The notes under the pieces are model-generated. The model did no database searches. It saw only the letters and a list, made by a program, of their open reading frames with translations, and was not told where the DNA came from. 64,000 nt of DNA. It comes from Ficedula albicollis. Its lineage: Eukaryota; Chordata; Aves; Passeriformes; Muscicapidae. The position numbers and the translations under genes are program-made. The DNA is taken from positions 80,136,744-80,200,743 of the forward strand of contig NC_021674.1 of assembly GCF_000247815.1 (NCBI RefSeq). The letters run 5' to 3'. Shown one piece after another: positions 50,391-62,400 of this stretch (position 1 is the first letter of the stretch; every line of letters begins with the position of its first letter).

Positions 50391-52450
50391 AGTCGCATAA
50401 GGCAGAACATAAACACTTATTCTATTGCTTAGTTATTGAAAGTAAAGTTATAGGCTTCCTGGTGGGGAGTAGTTCAGCTGCCTAGGACAGTGTGGGAGCT
50501 GATTAGCATGTACAGTGAACAAAATGCATTTCAATAACAATACCCAGCCTTCACTTGCTTGGGAAAACAACTGTATTTTAAAATTCTAAGAGAAAGGCTT
50601 TTCTGAGCATTTGTGTATTGTTAGGAGTCATGTGTGCCTAAAAGAATATGTGTGTTTTGTGGACAGCTGACTTGCCCAGGAGAACAAAAAATGGAAATCT
50701 GATGTAAAATGTCAAAGAGCAAATAGGGTGTGAGTTCAGGCTCACAGCACACGTGTTTTCAGGCTGTGTATGGTGAAAACACAGAGTGCAGCATCTGAGC
50801 TGTGCTGATGAGTGCTCAAAAGATGCAGATAAATCCTACAACTTCAAATAAATGCCACAGTTTCCTCATATCTTTCTGATGATACAAGACGCTTTATGGT
50901 TCTGGTTTGAACTGTGTGCCAGCAGAGATGATCAGGTTGCACTCATTTAGTTTGCATTACCTAGGAGATAAGCAGTTCCCATTTTCCAAGCATAAAGCAG
51001 TAACTCCCTTACTCAGAAATGAACTGTTGATTGTTAGTTCCACTAGAGAGCTGAGATCCAGCTGTAATCATTCACTGAGACACAGGTAAGTTAGATTCTC
51101 TTTTAAAATACAGTTTCACTGAATGAGAAGTTGATTTTCTAACATTAAATAGGCTTGATAGTAGCCTCATGCAAGAGTCCCATCAGCCTACTTACACCAT
51201 GGATGTAAATCTCTTTTTGATGCATTATTGCAGTACTTCATAATATTACAGAGTTAAAATTTCTGTGATGTGGCCAGTGACAATTGCTTGTCCAAGTGGA
51301 AGTCTTTTGACTTTGTCAATTCTTTTTTTATTTTCCAAGTCGACTAAAATGTGACAATAGTAACAATAGCCTAAATGGAGCAATAATATTTATTAATGTT
51401 GAAGATCATTTGCTGCAGAGGGAGATTTTTGTTTACATCAGGAAGGCATGGTAGAAATGAATTATCTCTGTTTGGCACAAAGGTGATGAGAAATGCAGTT
51501 GTAGTCATGTAGGTGAGATATGGATATCATGACTTTAAAATAATTAAGTAATTTTCACTATTTCTAAGCTTAATTAATAAAGAAAACATTTACCAAGTAA
51601 CAGAAAACAGTGAACTGTTTCTGCCCTCTCAAAACCCATTCATTGCTGCAGAGAAGAGACCACAGCAATTAGCAGCTGGCAAAGCATCACACTCAGCAGC
51701 TGCTGGTTTTTTAAGTGGTGTTTGCGGTTTCCCTAAATACAAAACGAGATGGGATTTTGCCATAGTTTAGAAGTTGTATTTTCAGGAAAGTGAATGTTTG
51801 GCAACTAAGATCCTGAAGCACAGAAAGAAAGGAGATTTGTCCCAAGCCACTGCAGAAACCCGTGTGAAAGTCAGATGTAAAAGCCAAATCAGCCAGCTCC
51901 AGTATTGTGCTAAATGACCAGCTGAGCCCTCTTCCATCTAGTGTTTCCTTTTCCTTCCTGTAGCTGGTTGACAAATAAGTATCTAGGCTAATGTCTTTAC
52001 ATACCACATGTCTATTTTAAGCCCTATTTATTTCTGCTTTGAATATCACAGTAGTTAGAGGTTTATCTCCCAATGAACTGAAGGGCTTATTTCTTGCTCC
52101 AAGGGGTTAAAAGTTAACAATAGGCATAGAATTGAGGGTAGAATCAGCAAGCTAAGGCAGGTGAAAGCAAGGGACTGGGCTATGAGAGACCATGGTTCTT
52201 TTCTTAGCTCTGCCTCTGATGTGCTGAGTGATGCTGGCTAAACCATATCTTCCCCTTGACAGCACATGTTTTCTCTGTCCAGATTGACAATGTTTGTAGA
52301 AAAGGATGCACTTTCCCATTACATACTAATGAAGGGTTCATATCAGTGAATTTCATTCTAAAGCATCTACAGTGTCTACTTTTTGTCTGCACATGAGAGA
52401 AGAGCAAGCTATTGCCAGTATGTTTGCCTCTGCCATTTGGGGGCCTCCCC

Positions 52451-52572
52451 TTCCCCTTTTCACCTTCAGAAGCATCTGAAGGGTGAAATAGGTGAGAAAG
52501 TTTTGGCTCACATCATTCCCCTTTTCACCTTCAGAAGCATCTGAAGGATGAAATAGGTGAGAAAGTTTTGGC
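52451..52572. repeat. Tandem duplication, period 65 bp
   Basis: Two copies beginning TTCCCCTTTTCACCTTCAGA, at 52451 and 52516. Confidence 0.93.
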
Positions 52573-55500
52573 CTTAGAACCATTTGCTGCACTACCAAAG
52601 GCTAGCAGTGGTCATGGCATGAACAACTTGGCCAAGGCACAGACCCCGGAGAACTGTGTTTGCTCATGGGTTGTCATGTCACTCTACCTGACTTGTTTTC
52701 GAAGAGCATTAAAAAACAAGTGCCAATACTATGTTAATGTTACAACTTTACTTATTTTATAGAAAGAAGTGAGTTGTCTGAAGAAGGCAAAGTTAATTTT
52801 AAGTCCTTTGTTTTCTCTAGCTAACTCTCTCATAAGGACCTGGAGATCACTGTGGAATTCTCACCATTGAAGAAGAAGCAAAGTCATTGCAAGGTTAGTG
52901 ACTCGTAGCAAGATTTTTTCAGCTCCTATTGCAGATGTTCAACAGTTTGAGCAGCTGATGCATGTGCAGCTTGGTAATGTAACTTTGAATCAAGTGATAT
53001 GGTTCCTTGGTGTTCCCAGGAGGTTACTTGATCCCCTCTCTTCTCTAGCAGAACACTGGAATAGATGCAGTATGCTGAGGGGACTAGTGGAGTTTCCATC
53101 ATCTTAAGAATAGACTGAACTGCCAGGAACAGTTTCTGCACAACTAAACCTTTTTAGGGCCAGAGAACAAAGCAAATCAGTGTTTCTCAGCCTGTGGCCC
53201 TCACACCTCTGGTAGTCAGTAAGAAAGCAGTAGACAGTCCATGAAACAGACTCATCAACCATAAAATGGATGCACACCTCCTTATATCAGCAAACAGAAA
53301 AGGTCAAAATGCAGTTAGTAAATGAGCACCTGAAGTTAAGCTTCATTATTTGTTTGGTTATTTATGGAAACCATTGTGCCAGTACTTCTTTTTTCTTTTC
53401 CTCATAACACTAGGAGGACCCTTGGTGTTTGGAAAAAAGTGTTGTGATGATGTCTTGATTAAAGTGTAAAAAAAAAAGAGAGAATGGACTCTAAAGATTG
53501 TTATCAGCTCTGCTTTTTTATGGTCCTGTATCCTCTGTATACATATATATATAAGTTGTAGGTGCAGCAAATACTCCTCAGCAATGTTTAGATCAGAAAA
53601 AGGAGCTCTTCCATCTCTCAAACTGTGAGGATAATTTAGCTTGCTTGTACAGAATTGATAGATCCACTGTTCAAAGGCTTGTGTTCTTTCTCTTATTTCT
53701 CACTGTTCCATCTCCATTTTCCAATATACTGTGCCTCTTTCCTGTAATTTGCCAGCTCTTTGAGCTCCGAGTTGCCTGCCCTTTGTGCCTCTAACACTTA
53801 GGATGCTTCCCCACTTCCTCTCCAGTTATTCAGTTTGTTCTTATATTTTCTTCCTTTCCTGTCACTGCCTTCTGCCTGCTATTTTCTTCCACACAAAAAT
53901 ACCTTTTCTGCTTTTAAAGTAATTAAATTAGCAGAGCTGATTGAAATCTAGGTAAAGTAATTCTCTGAACACTGTGCTTTTCAATGGATGCATTACTCAA
54001 TGCACATTAGCCAACCTCCTGTAGGCCTCAGTGAATGACAGAAATGAATATTTGATGAATATATTCAACAACAATAGCATTATTCAAACACTTTACTCAA
54101 TAAAGTACATTCAGCACACTCAGAAGCTAATGGCGCATTCAGGTTACACTGTTTGCTCAGCAGAACACGTGCCCAACCCCAAGAGGGAAAATCAAGTCAC
54201 TGATACATATGAGGGAAATGGGGGTGGGAAGCCTCTTCTGGTCATTTGTGCCTCTCATGAGCAGGACACAGTATATGTGTATGTTGGGGAAGGGGGTGTG
54301 TTTAAATCCCACATAGGGAATAAAGGACTTATGTGATCAGGAAGAGAGATTACTTGCTCTGTTTCCTGACTGGCAGATCTTTTCATGTTTATCACTCATA
54401 CTTCAGCTAGAAATGAGAAAAGCAACATATTTCTAATCCACAGCTTTTGTTCAAACTGTGTATTCATTTTTGTATTGAGCAGAAGGTTGAAGTAAATCTA
54501 ACCACAAATCCCTACTTTTCACTTTTTGCTCTATTTAATGTTTCCTTGAGTACTTGGTGCAAATAATCTGTCTTCTATTGTTTAAGACTCTCTAATGCCT
54601 CCTTGGTAATTTCCAGGGGAGGCCAAATCTCTTTTGTGGTCTTTCTATCCAGAGTGTCAAAGAGATCCCCCTATAATGATTTTGTGACTTTTCTAAAACT
54701 TTGAGTCATTTCATTTTTAGCCTCAACACTGGACATTACCCAACAAAAACTGATGTCTTTTACATTTCCCACAATCTACTCAATTTCTTTAGCTAACTTC
54801 CCTTCTTGACTCCCTTTGTTTCTTTCTGCACAAAATGAACCTTCTTCAGATTCTAAGGCTGAAATCCCTCCTTGGCAACAAGTATTTGGATCACTTTTCC
54901 TCTCTTGTCCTTAGGTTAGCCTGATTATAACTTTGCTAAAGCATCATGCCCTGAGCACTACTCAGCATCTGCTGCCATGTGTACTGCCACTTCTCGAAGT
55001 GTTTCAAAACCTCATACCACTGCCATATTTTTCCTACTGCCCACCTATGTGCTCACTAGATGATTTCTCTTTTTTTTGTTGCCTGAATCCTCACCTTGCT
55101 CTGAATTTCATACAGCCCACTAAATATATTTGTCTTCTCCAGCCTGGGCTAACTTGACCCTTCATCAGTCTTGTGCCTGTGCTGTCCCATAAATCAATTT
55201 TCTCTTGTTTACCTGTTGAGTAACTCCTTGTCTTTAAAGTCTGTTTTATTTTTTTCATTCCATATGTTCTTTGCAATGCTTCAGTGAATTAATTGTATTT
55301 TCAAAGGATGCAAAAGCATCAGTTAACATCCACATCTATAGCAACAGTGGTCATAAAGCAAACATAACCTTTCCAAAGCACATTTGCAGCTCCTTTGAAT
55401 AGGGGAGCTGTGCTAGTTACGACCCAAACAATACTACAAAACAGGCTCTGTGGCCTTTTAGGTTTGAAGCTGAAGGTTGTTCTCTACAGCCATTTCTCAT

Positions 55501-56843
55501 TATCAAGTAAAGGCTGCCACTGGAAAAAGCATAACCAAAGTTCTGCAGACCTCTGGCTGCAGAAGCACTGTGGGCCACTGTGGACCTGCCCTGCAGTCCT
55601 TCAGTAAATTTCAGTTTCTCTTCAACAGAGAACACAGACCAGGAACCGCCTTCAGTTCTGTGGAATCCCTGATGCCTCATTACTAAACATCTAGGTAAAA
55701 GAACGTTTTGCTCTCTTTCAAATTAGCTTTGCAGGAATTTCATCCATCCAATCTTCTATGTGGTTAGAATTTGCCCCTTGCTCAGGGTCTGTTGATTTTA
55801 GTAAAATTCTTGATCCCTATTTTCTTTGGTCAAGACTTCTTATTCTCCTTTATATTGTTCTTCTCAGTGTGGGATTGGCAAAGTGTAAAGTTGTTCTTTT
55901 CTAATCCCTCTTGCTGCTCAGTTAAGGAAGCTGCCACTCAGCTTTGGGAAAAGGAGACCTCAAGGCAAGTTTCTCAATCTATATTTAGGTATAACCATGG
56001 CCACCAGTGTTGGTTCCCACTGATTCTTGTGCCTTGCTGGTGACCCAGCATATCTCCAGCACATCTTTCATTTCTGTTCACGTGGAGGCTCAGAACTGGT
56101 GTAACTCCAGCCATGGATTGATAGGTGAAATCAGGCTTCTTATATTAGAAAGGGATTCTGCACTTACCGTGGCCATCAGCAAAAGCCCCCTTGCAGCTGT
56201 ACTTGTTTTTCATGGAATAACAAAATTCAGAATTCCCTTCAGCAGTCCTTGTGCATATCTTAAAGCCTTAGGAGAGCCCTCTTGAGGTTTTCTTTCAAAT
56301 CTCCAGAGGACAGCTCATCCACAAGATGCTCGCATGTGCTAACATTCACTCTTGCTCAGTGAATGCTTTGTTTCCTTGTCTGTGATTTATTACATAGGGA
56401 TGTGTTCATGTTTGCTGTTCAGCTCCTTTGAGACTGTTGTGACTGTGTGTAACTTATTTAGAAAGCATTGAAGCCCTGAAGTTCATGTCTTGTTTGATTT
56501 AAACTTCTGCTTGAACTCTGTTTGCACCTGTAGAAGACAGGAATAGCTCTTTAATGAAAAAGTAACCACACTGCCAAACATTTTAAAGCATAGGAGCATA
56601 TGTCTGAAAGGATATAAGCTGGTATTTCCCTGTTATCTTTTTTAATCTGCAGCATAAAGTAGTAGCTTGGTAACCATTCTTGGCAGTATAAATCGGGAAT
56701 ATATTAATTTCTGCAGCTGTCCCTCAGCTCCTCAAGCTACTGCTCATCTCTAATGGTAGCAATGCAGGAATATCCAAACAACCTTGCTTCCCAGTGGAAG
56801 CCTGACCATAGGCAGAGGTCATGAAGGGCTGCAGAACTCAGGG

Positions 56844-56946
56844 GCAGCAACAGAAGCTCCATCAGTGTCAGTGGGATTTGCATGTGCTACTGCAGCAACA
56901 GAAGCTCCATCAGTGTCAGTGGGATTTGCATGTGCTACTGCAGCCA
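56844..56946. repeat. Tandem duplication, period 48 bp
   Basis: Two identical-looking copies beginning GCAGCAACAGAAGCTCCATC, at 56844 and 56892. The period is a multiple of three, which keeps a chance frame open with a 16-residue repeat; I see no sign that it is translated. Confidence 0.94.
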
Positions 56947-57821
56947 CAGAGGGGTACATTTTCTCTCCTGCTAGGCAGAGCTTGCAGAAGCAGAAGACGG
57001 GATGAGGACATTAAATGACACAGCACAAAGATCTGGAAACTTCTGATTTCCTTCCTCACCTCACATCTCCCAGCCACTCTGTGTTCTGGAAATACATCCA
57101 CTTTTTGCTCTTACAGAACAAAGGAGCTTGATACCCCCAAAGATCCACTCAGACCTGAAGATGGGGCCAGGTGCCAGATGACTGTATGTTCTTGGTAGAT
57201 ACCTCAGGTCTTCTTTTGACTCTGATGAGGCTCACTGCCAGTGGCTCCTTAGGCAGCTGTGTCAAAAGAAGTGCTCTAGAGTTAGGACAGGGGAAGACTT
57301 GTGCAGATAAGAAACTGTAACACACACGCACACAGACATGCATACATATTCTGAAGTCATGATAAGAAATACAACAAATGAAATCCTATGAAGCAGGAAA
57401 ATATTTAAAATAATGCACAAGTGTACCCAAAAGTTACACCACAGACAAAAAGAAATCAATTTGCGTTTTTGTAGTCAACTTAGTATGGGACACTTGGCTG
57501 CTATGCATAAATTTGAAAGTGAAATCTGACTTGGCTGTGTGTAGCATTTGCATAACTGACAGGGCTAAGTTGAGTGTAATTCAGTGGTAGTGTTGACCTG
57601 AACTTGCCAGAGAAAGCCCTACGTGACACTCAGGAGACCCTCAGGGAGAACAGGCACATTTCTCACAGAGGATAGCTTAACAGAATGATTAGACTTCAGC
57701 CTAACTGACAAAATGTATTTAAACAGAAAATAAATTTTGTTCAATAGCCTCAGAATGTATTAGAATAATTAATAAATAATTTAAATTATAATAATAATAA
57801 TAATTTAAATTAAATTTAAAC

Positions 57822-57849
57822 AAATAAGAACAACTTGTTGTTCTTATTT
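57822..57849. repeat. Perfect inverted repeat, 13-bp arms, 2-nt loop
   Basis: AAATAAGAACAAC at 57822-57834 and its exact reverse complement at 57837-57849, in an AT-rich zone about 170 bp upstream of the GJB7 coding exon. Confidence 0.9.
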
Positions 57850-58021
57850 AAACGCTTAGTAATATTAAATTACTTCTAAATGCTTAATAATTTAAAATTG
57901 CTTCAGCTACTGGTTATATTTCATGTTGAATGAATGTCTCATTTGTCTTTACCCAAGAGGATGAACTCTCTGATCCTGTATTTCTTTGATACAGCATTTC
58001 CTTCTTTCCCTGAAGAGAAAA

Positions 58022-58774
58022 ATGAGCTGGGCGTTCCTACGAGATCTGCTGAGTGGAGTGAATAAATACTCGACAGGAATTGGAAGAATTTGGGTAGCTG
58101 TTGTGTTCATGTTCCGCTTACTGGTTTATGTTGCTGCTGCAGAAAGCATCTGGAAACATGAACATGATGAATTTGAGTGCAATATCAAGCAGCCTGGCTG
58201 TGAAAATGTCTGCTTTGACCATTTTTTCCCTGTCTCTCACATCAGACTTTGGGCTTTGCAATTAATCATGGTCTCCACCCCTTCACTCTTGGTTGTCTTT
58301 CATGTTGCTTACAGAGAGAACAGAGAGAAACACCACAACCAGAAACTTTACAAAAATCCAGGAAAGATAGATGGGGGATTGCTGTGCACTTACCTAATCA
58401 GCCTCATTTTAAAGACAGGACTTGAAATAGTTTTTCTTGTTCTGTTTTATAAATTGTACAATGGATTCAAAATACCACGTCTTGTGAAATGTGACATAAA
58501 ACCATGTCCCAATACTGTAGACTGTTATATTTCCAAACCCACAGAGAAGATGATTTTCCTCTATTTTCTGGTGGGAACTTCATGCCTGTGCATCATATTA
58601 AATATAAGTGAACTGAGTTATCTGATTTTCAAATACTCCATAAAATGTTATCTGAAGAGACAAAAAAGAAACAGCAAGGCTCAAAAAGCTATTACTGCGA
58701 ATCAGAACTCATCAGGTGCAACAGAGCAGCAGCTGCAGGACGACTCCACAACAGCTCATCATCTTTGCCTCTGA
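58022..58774 (+). CDS. GJB7: GJB7, gap junction beta-7 (connexin-25-like), complete coding exon
   Basis: Seen: 250 codons plus TGA, beginning [19 protein letters not shown] as beta connexins do. Extracellular loop 1 has cysteines 53, 60 and 64 (C-X6-C-X3-C) and loop 2 has cysteines 157, 162 and 168 (C-X4-C-X5-C), the connexin signature. Four hydrophobic segments lie at about 20-40, 77-97, 121-143 and 176-200, with a basic cytoplasmic loop (REKHHNQK) and tail. Family knowledge: six subunits form a connexon that docks between cells. The human protein is about 223 residues, so the tail is somewhat longer. As in other connexins the coding region is one exon; the acceptor is most likely CTTCTTTCCCTGAAG, 6 bp before the ATG. 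Assignment to GJB7 rather than another beta connexin rests on sequence and on synteny beside SMIM8. Confidence 0.93.
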   Translation: MSWAFLRDLLSGVNKYSTGIGRIWVAVVFMFRLLVYVAAAESIWKHEHDEFECNIKQPGCENVCFDHFFPVSHIRLWALQLIMVSTPSLLVVFHVAYRENREKHHNQKLYKNPGKIDGGLLCTYLISLILKTGLEIVFLVLFYKLYNGFKIPRLVKCDIKPCPNTVDCYISKPTEKMIFLYFLVGTSCLCIILNISELSYLIFKYSIKCYLKRQKRNSKAQKAITANQNSSGATEQQLQDDSTTAHHLCL

Positions 58775-59109
58775 ATATGCAAGATGAACATGAAAAACAT
58801 TCCCTGCTGACTTGAAAGAAGGCTGGACACCACCCTCCCATTACATGAGCTGTTTTTGACAAATTGCTTTTCCAATCAGTGCTTTGCAGAACTATCCTTT
58901 GAAAGGATAGTTACATAGGAAATGCTGTTTCTCTGTTAGCGCCCCATTACTTGAGCTGATAAATTTGGTTGCATTATGTATGTCGTACATAGAATCACTG
59001 AGACCTTTTCATGTTGAAACAAGAAATGTAGAAGTTCTGAGAATTCCATGAAGCTTTAATATAAATGCAGATGCTTATGATAAATCATGCAGAAACAATT
59101 GCTCAAACA

Positions 59110-59376
59110 GTTGTGTACTGAATATTACATAGAATTGCTTTGGTACAAGCAAAAATAGGTTTTTTATATGCAGAGATAGGAAGAACCTGGGATTGATAAA
59201 GATGAACAGCAAGGGAGTGTACAGGATTTGTCAGGTGGGTGAGTTGTGTACTGAATATTACATAGAATTGCTTTGGTACAAGCAAAAATAGGTTTTTTAT
59301 ATGCAGAGATAGGAAGAACCTGGGATTGATAAAGATGAACAGCAAGGGAGTACACAGGATTTGTCAGGTGGGTAGA
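59110..59376. repeat. Tandem duplication, period 133 bp, in the GJB7 3' UTR
   Basis: Two copies beginning GTTGTGTACTGAATATTACA, at 59110 and 59243, with a few differences (GAGTGTACAGG versus GAGTACACAGG). It lies between the stop and the candidate poly(A) signal, so it would lengthen the 3' UTR. Confidence 0.94.
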
Positions 59377-59482
59377 TCAGAACCTGGTAACTGCTAAAAT
59401 GGCAATGGGAAAGTGCTGGCATAGAGTAATTGCTGTGTCTTGAAGTGAGCTGGATTGTCATGAGTTCATCCTATTGGACTAC

Positions 59483-59488
59483 AATAAA
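59483..59488 (+). other. Candidate GJB7 poly(A) signal
   Basis: AATAAA about 710 nt past the stop, followed within 20 nt by an A-rich stretch. Confidence 0.5.
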
Positions 59489-59489
59489 A

Positions 59490-62400
59490 CATCTCAAAAA
59501 AGAAAAAAAAAAGAAGAGGTAGACACATCTAGTTTAGCCCATGTGATAAAGACAGATTTGGTTATTTAGCTGTTTGTGGAGCACCTCTTTCTGGAATTAT
59601 TTGAGCCCTTACAGCTGTTAGGATGTTCATCATCAAATAGCATCTTTTAAGAAAGGCACTTGCTCAAACTTGTGCAAGAAGCATGTACCAGGGTATAGAG
59701 TTAACTCCTGGTTACCTGCACGAAGCAGCTCCCATGTCATGAGACGTGTCTTCTGCTCTGTGGTAGTGGTATTTAAGTGAACAGATCATTCCCACTTCCC
59801 TAGAATCTGAATAGAGAAATTCAGACCACACAGCATGGCAGAACAGTAGCCAGTAGTCCCTAGTATTAAGCAGTCTAGAATCTGGTCCCATTAGTAAGGC
59901 TGAAAATATGCTACTACTTCAGTAGACTTCTCTGCTGCAGAAGAACACCTGAAATCAAAAAATACGAAAAGCCTCCAGTAGAAACAAAGTAAAAAAGAGT
60001 CATCTGTTCCCTCCCCCAAATTTCAAAGTATCTCTTAAACAGCACACACTCCTGGTCTTTGTTATGCGTGTTGTTTGGGTTAACAGGAGAGGGACAGAAA
60101 TTAGTTAAGACATGTCTTCTGTTGAACCTAGGCTTCTAAGACAATGGAAAGTAGCACCTTTAAAAACTTTCTGCAGGGTAGTGTACTCTTTCTGTTGCTG
60201 GAATGAAAGACTTTTGGACATACACCTAGTACTGAGCCTGATCAAAATGCACTGTTTAGAGAAAAACACCAACTGAAGTGGAGCTGCCTGAATGCTGAAC
60301 TAATTTTATTGGGTGTGCCAGGATAAGGAGGAAGAAACAGTAGCAAACGCAGGTTAACTTTTTTTTCACTGAGGCTCCCTCCAGCCCCCTGGCTTTTGTT
60401 TGCAAAGCATTACATTTAATGTGTAGCAGTTACAGAGCAAAACTCAGCAACAAATGAGCAAGTATGAATTTTTGATGCTAATTTTTAAGGTAGGGTTCAT
60501 TGTTTGGTTTTTTCCCCCCTAAAATAAACCTGCTTTTATAAAATATAGAAAGACATTTGCTACTGCTGAATTTAGCAGCAACAGCAGTCCCTCAGATACC
60601 AGCTTCCCAGCTTGTGGCCAGTTTGAAATACTGACTGATGCTGAATCAGTGCTTATACAGAGACAGGGCACTTTATACAATTCTGAACATTTTCTGTTAA
60701 ACCTCTACATACACAGAATGTGGCTCATGACAGAAATATAGTTAGAAAATATTTTGCAGCTCCTGGGCAAAATTCATCAAGAGTACCTGAAAGCAAAACC
60801 ACTACCCATCAACCCTGTGAGACCACAACTGCCACAGCCTAAGTAACTGAGAACAAACCCCAAAATTATCTTGGCCCATCTGGACCCTCATGCATCATTT
60901 TATTAAGACAAGGGCAACACAATCAAAGGAAAAAATGTTTCTGAAATATCTGGGTTTTAATAACTTAGGACAGATTTTTAAGAGCACATTAATGAAAAAG
61001 TATTCATTGTTTTTAAAGTAAGGTTTATTTGAGAGAAACTTAAGAGAAGCAAACACAGTTTAGCCAACACAGGTTTCTGATAAAATTAGTGCATTAGCTG
61101 CTCTCTAATAAAAAAGTATATTAAGTCAGGGCTTGAAGGGGTTCAGAGCACCTCCTAAAGCCCTGTAGCTGGTCAGAGATTACCACTTAGACCAAAAATT
61201 TTCCCATCAAACACGAACTCCAATTCTTTGGAATGTATATTCAAAGTTTTATTTTTAACTCTATCTTCCAACAGCCAAGAAATGATAAATAAATTCCAAA
61301 ATCAGTGTTTTGAGTCTTGGAGGATACTTCAGTTTTGACAAAGCCAGTACCTTACATGAGAAATATTCTGAAAAATTATTGTGGACCAACTCCACATAAC
61401 CCAACTCACTCACAGAAAATCACCAAGAAGCCTTCACATCATGTGATGCTTACTTTGAGTGTTTGACAGGGCTACTAATGAAAAGGAAATAAGCATCACT
61501 TAACCTGAGAGAAAAGAAACAAATTAATCTGCTTTCTGAACCCTTGCTCTTGGCAACCATTTGCTCTTTGACTGGCTCCTTCCCTTTCCCTGCGTTTATA
61601 TGCCTTTGTTCTTTAGTTTAAGTTTCACTCATCCATGCACCCCTGAAGGCATTTGCTGTTACATTTTTGGTTCAAATGAGTTTACAGGTTTGGTCCCTAA
61701 ACTTCTGACCCAAGTACTATGTTCTGCAAGGATATAAGCAACTGATAGAAAGCTGATCTGAGCCCATACTGTAATGGAGAAATAACGTAATCACTGCATG
61801 CACATTCATACAAAAATATTTACCTCATTAGTATTTCAAAACATCCCTGCAAACATCAAAATATCTGTGTCTTACACAGACTCTCATTATTTTTTTAAAT
61901 CCAAGTACGCTTCTTGCCTTGGGACAGAAGAGGTTTGAAAAAAAGACAAAGACAAAAGATTTCCCTATTTTCTGATAGCTTCTTCCCTCTACTCCCTTCT
62001 CCAGTAAAAGTGGCCCCATTTCCCACCCCTTTAATTGTATCATCTCCATACCAAGGCTCCAGGTAGGCCTGAGCAGTGCATGAGCTTCTCCATCTTGGGG
62101 ACCTAAACCGCAGCACAGCCTGTCCCTGCCCTGTCCCTCTCTCCTCTGCGCACAGGCGGGAGCCCCAAGCAATTCTTCGGCACAGAAACTAATCGCAACA
62201 ATTAGCCAACTACTTGCCCCTCACCTGACCCAGCAACTGATTCCAGTGTTATTTGTACAAGCATTGCTCGCTTACTATCCAACATCCATAAATCAAATGT
62301 CCCAGTGTAACGCTCTAGAACCCACAGTCCCCCCATCCTGCTGAGAAGGACCACCCTGAAATATGTGGGAACAAACCCACTACACTTATTTACACTGAAT

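Larger units (their letters stand above)
50391..57985. other. Non-coding stretch upstream of the GJB7 coding exon
   Basis: No gene recognised. A possible GJB7 5' non-coding exon may end at the consensus donor GACACAG|GTAAGT near 51087 (inference). Holds duplications at 52451 and 56844 and an AT-rich zone with a hairpin at 57822-57849. Confidence 0.45.

Noticed and set aside
56784..57005. Small protein with a 16-residue internal repeat
   Set aside because: The repeat comes from a 48-bp DNA duplication; no splice, promoter or homology support.
57986..58021. Upstream in-frame start adding 12 residues to the connexin
   Set aside because: Connexins begin M-S/D/N-W, so the ATG at 58022 fits; the extension crosses the likely splice acceptor.
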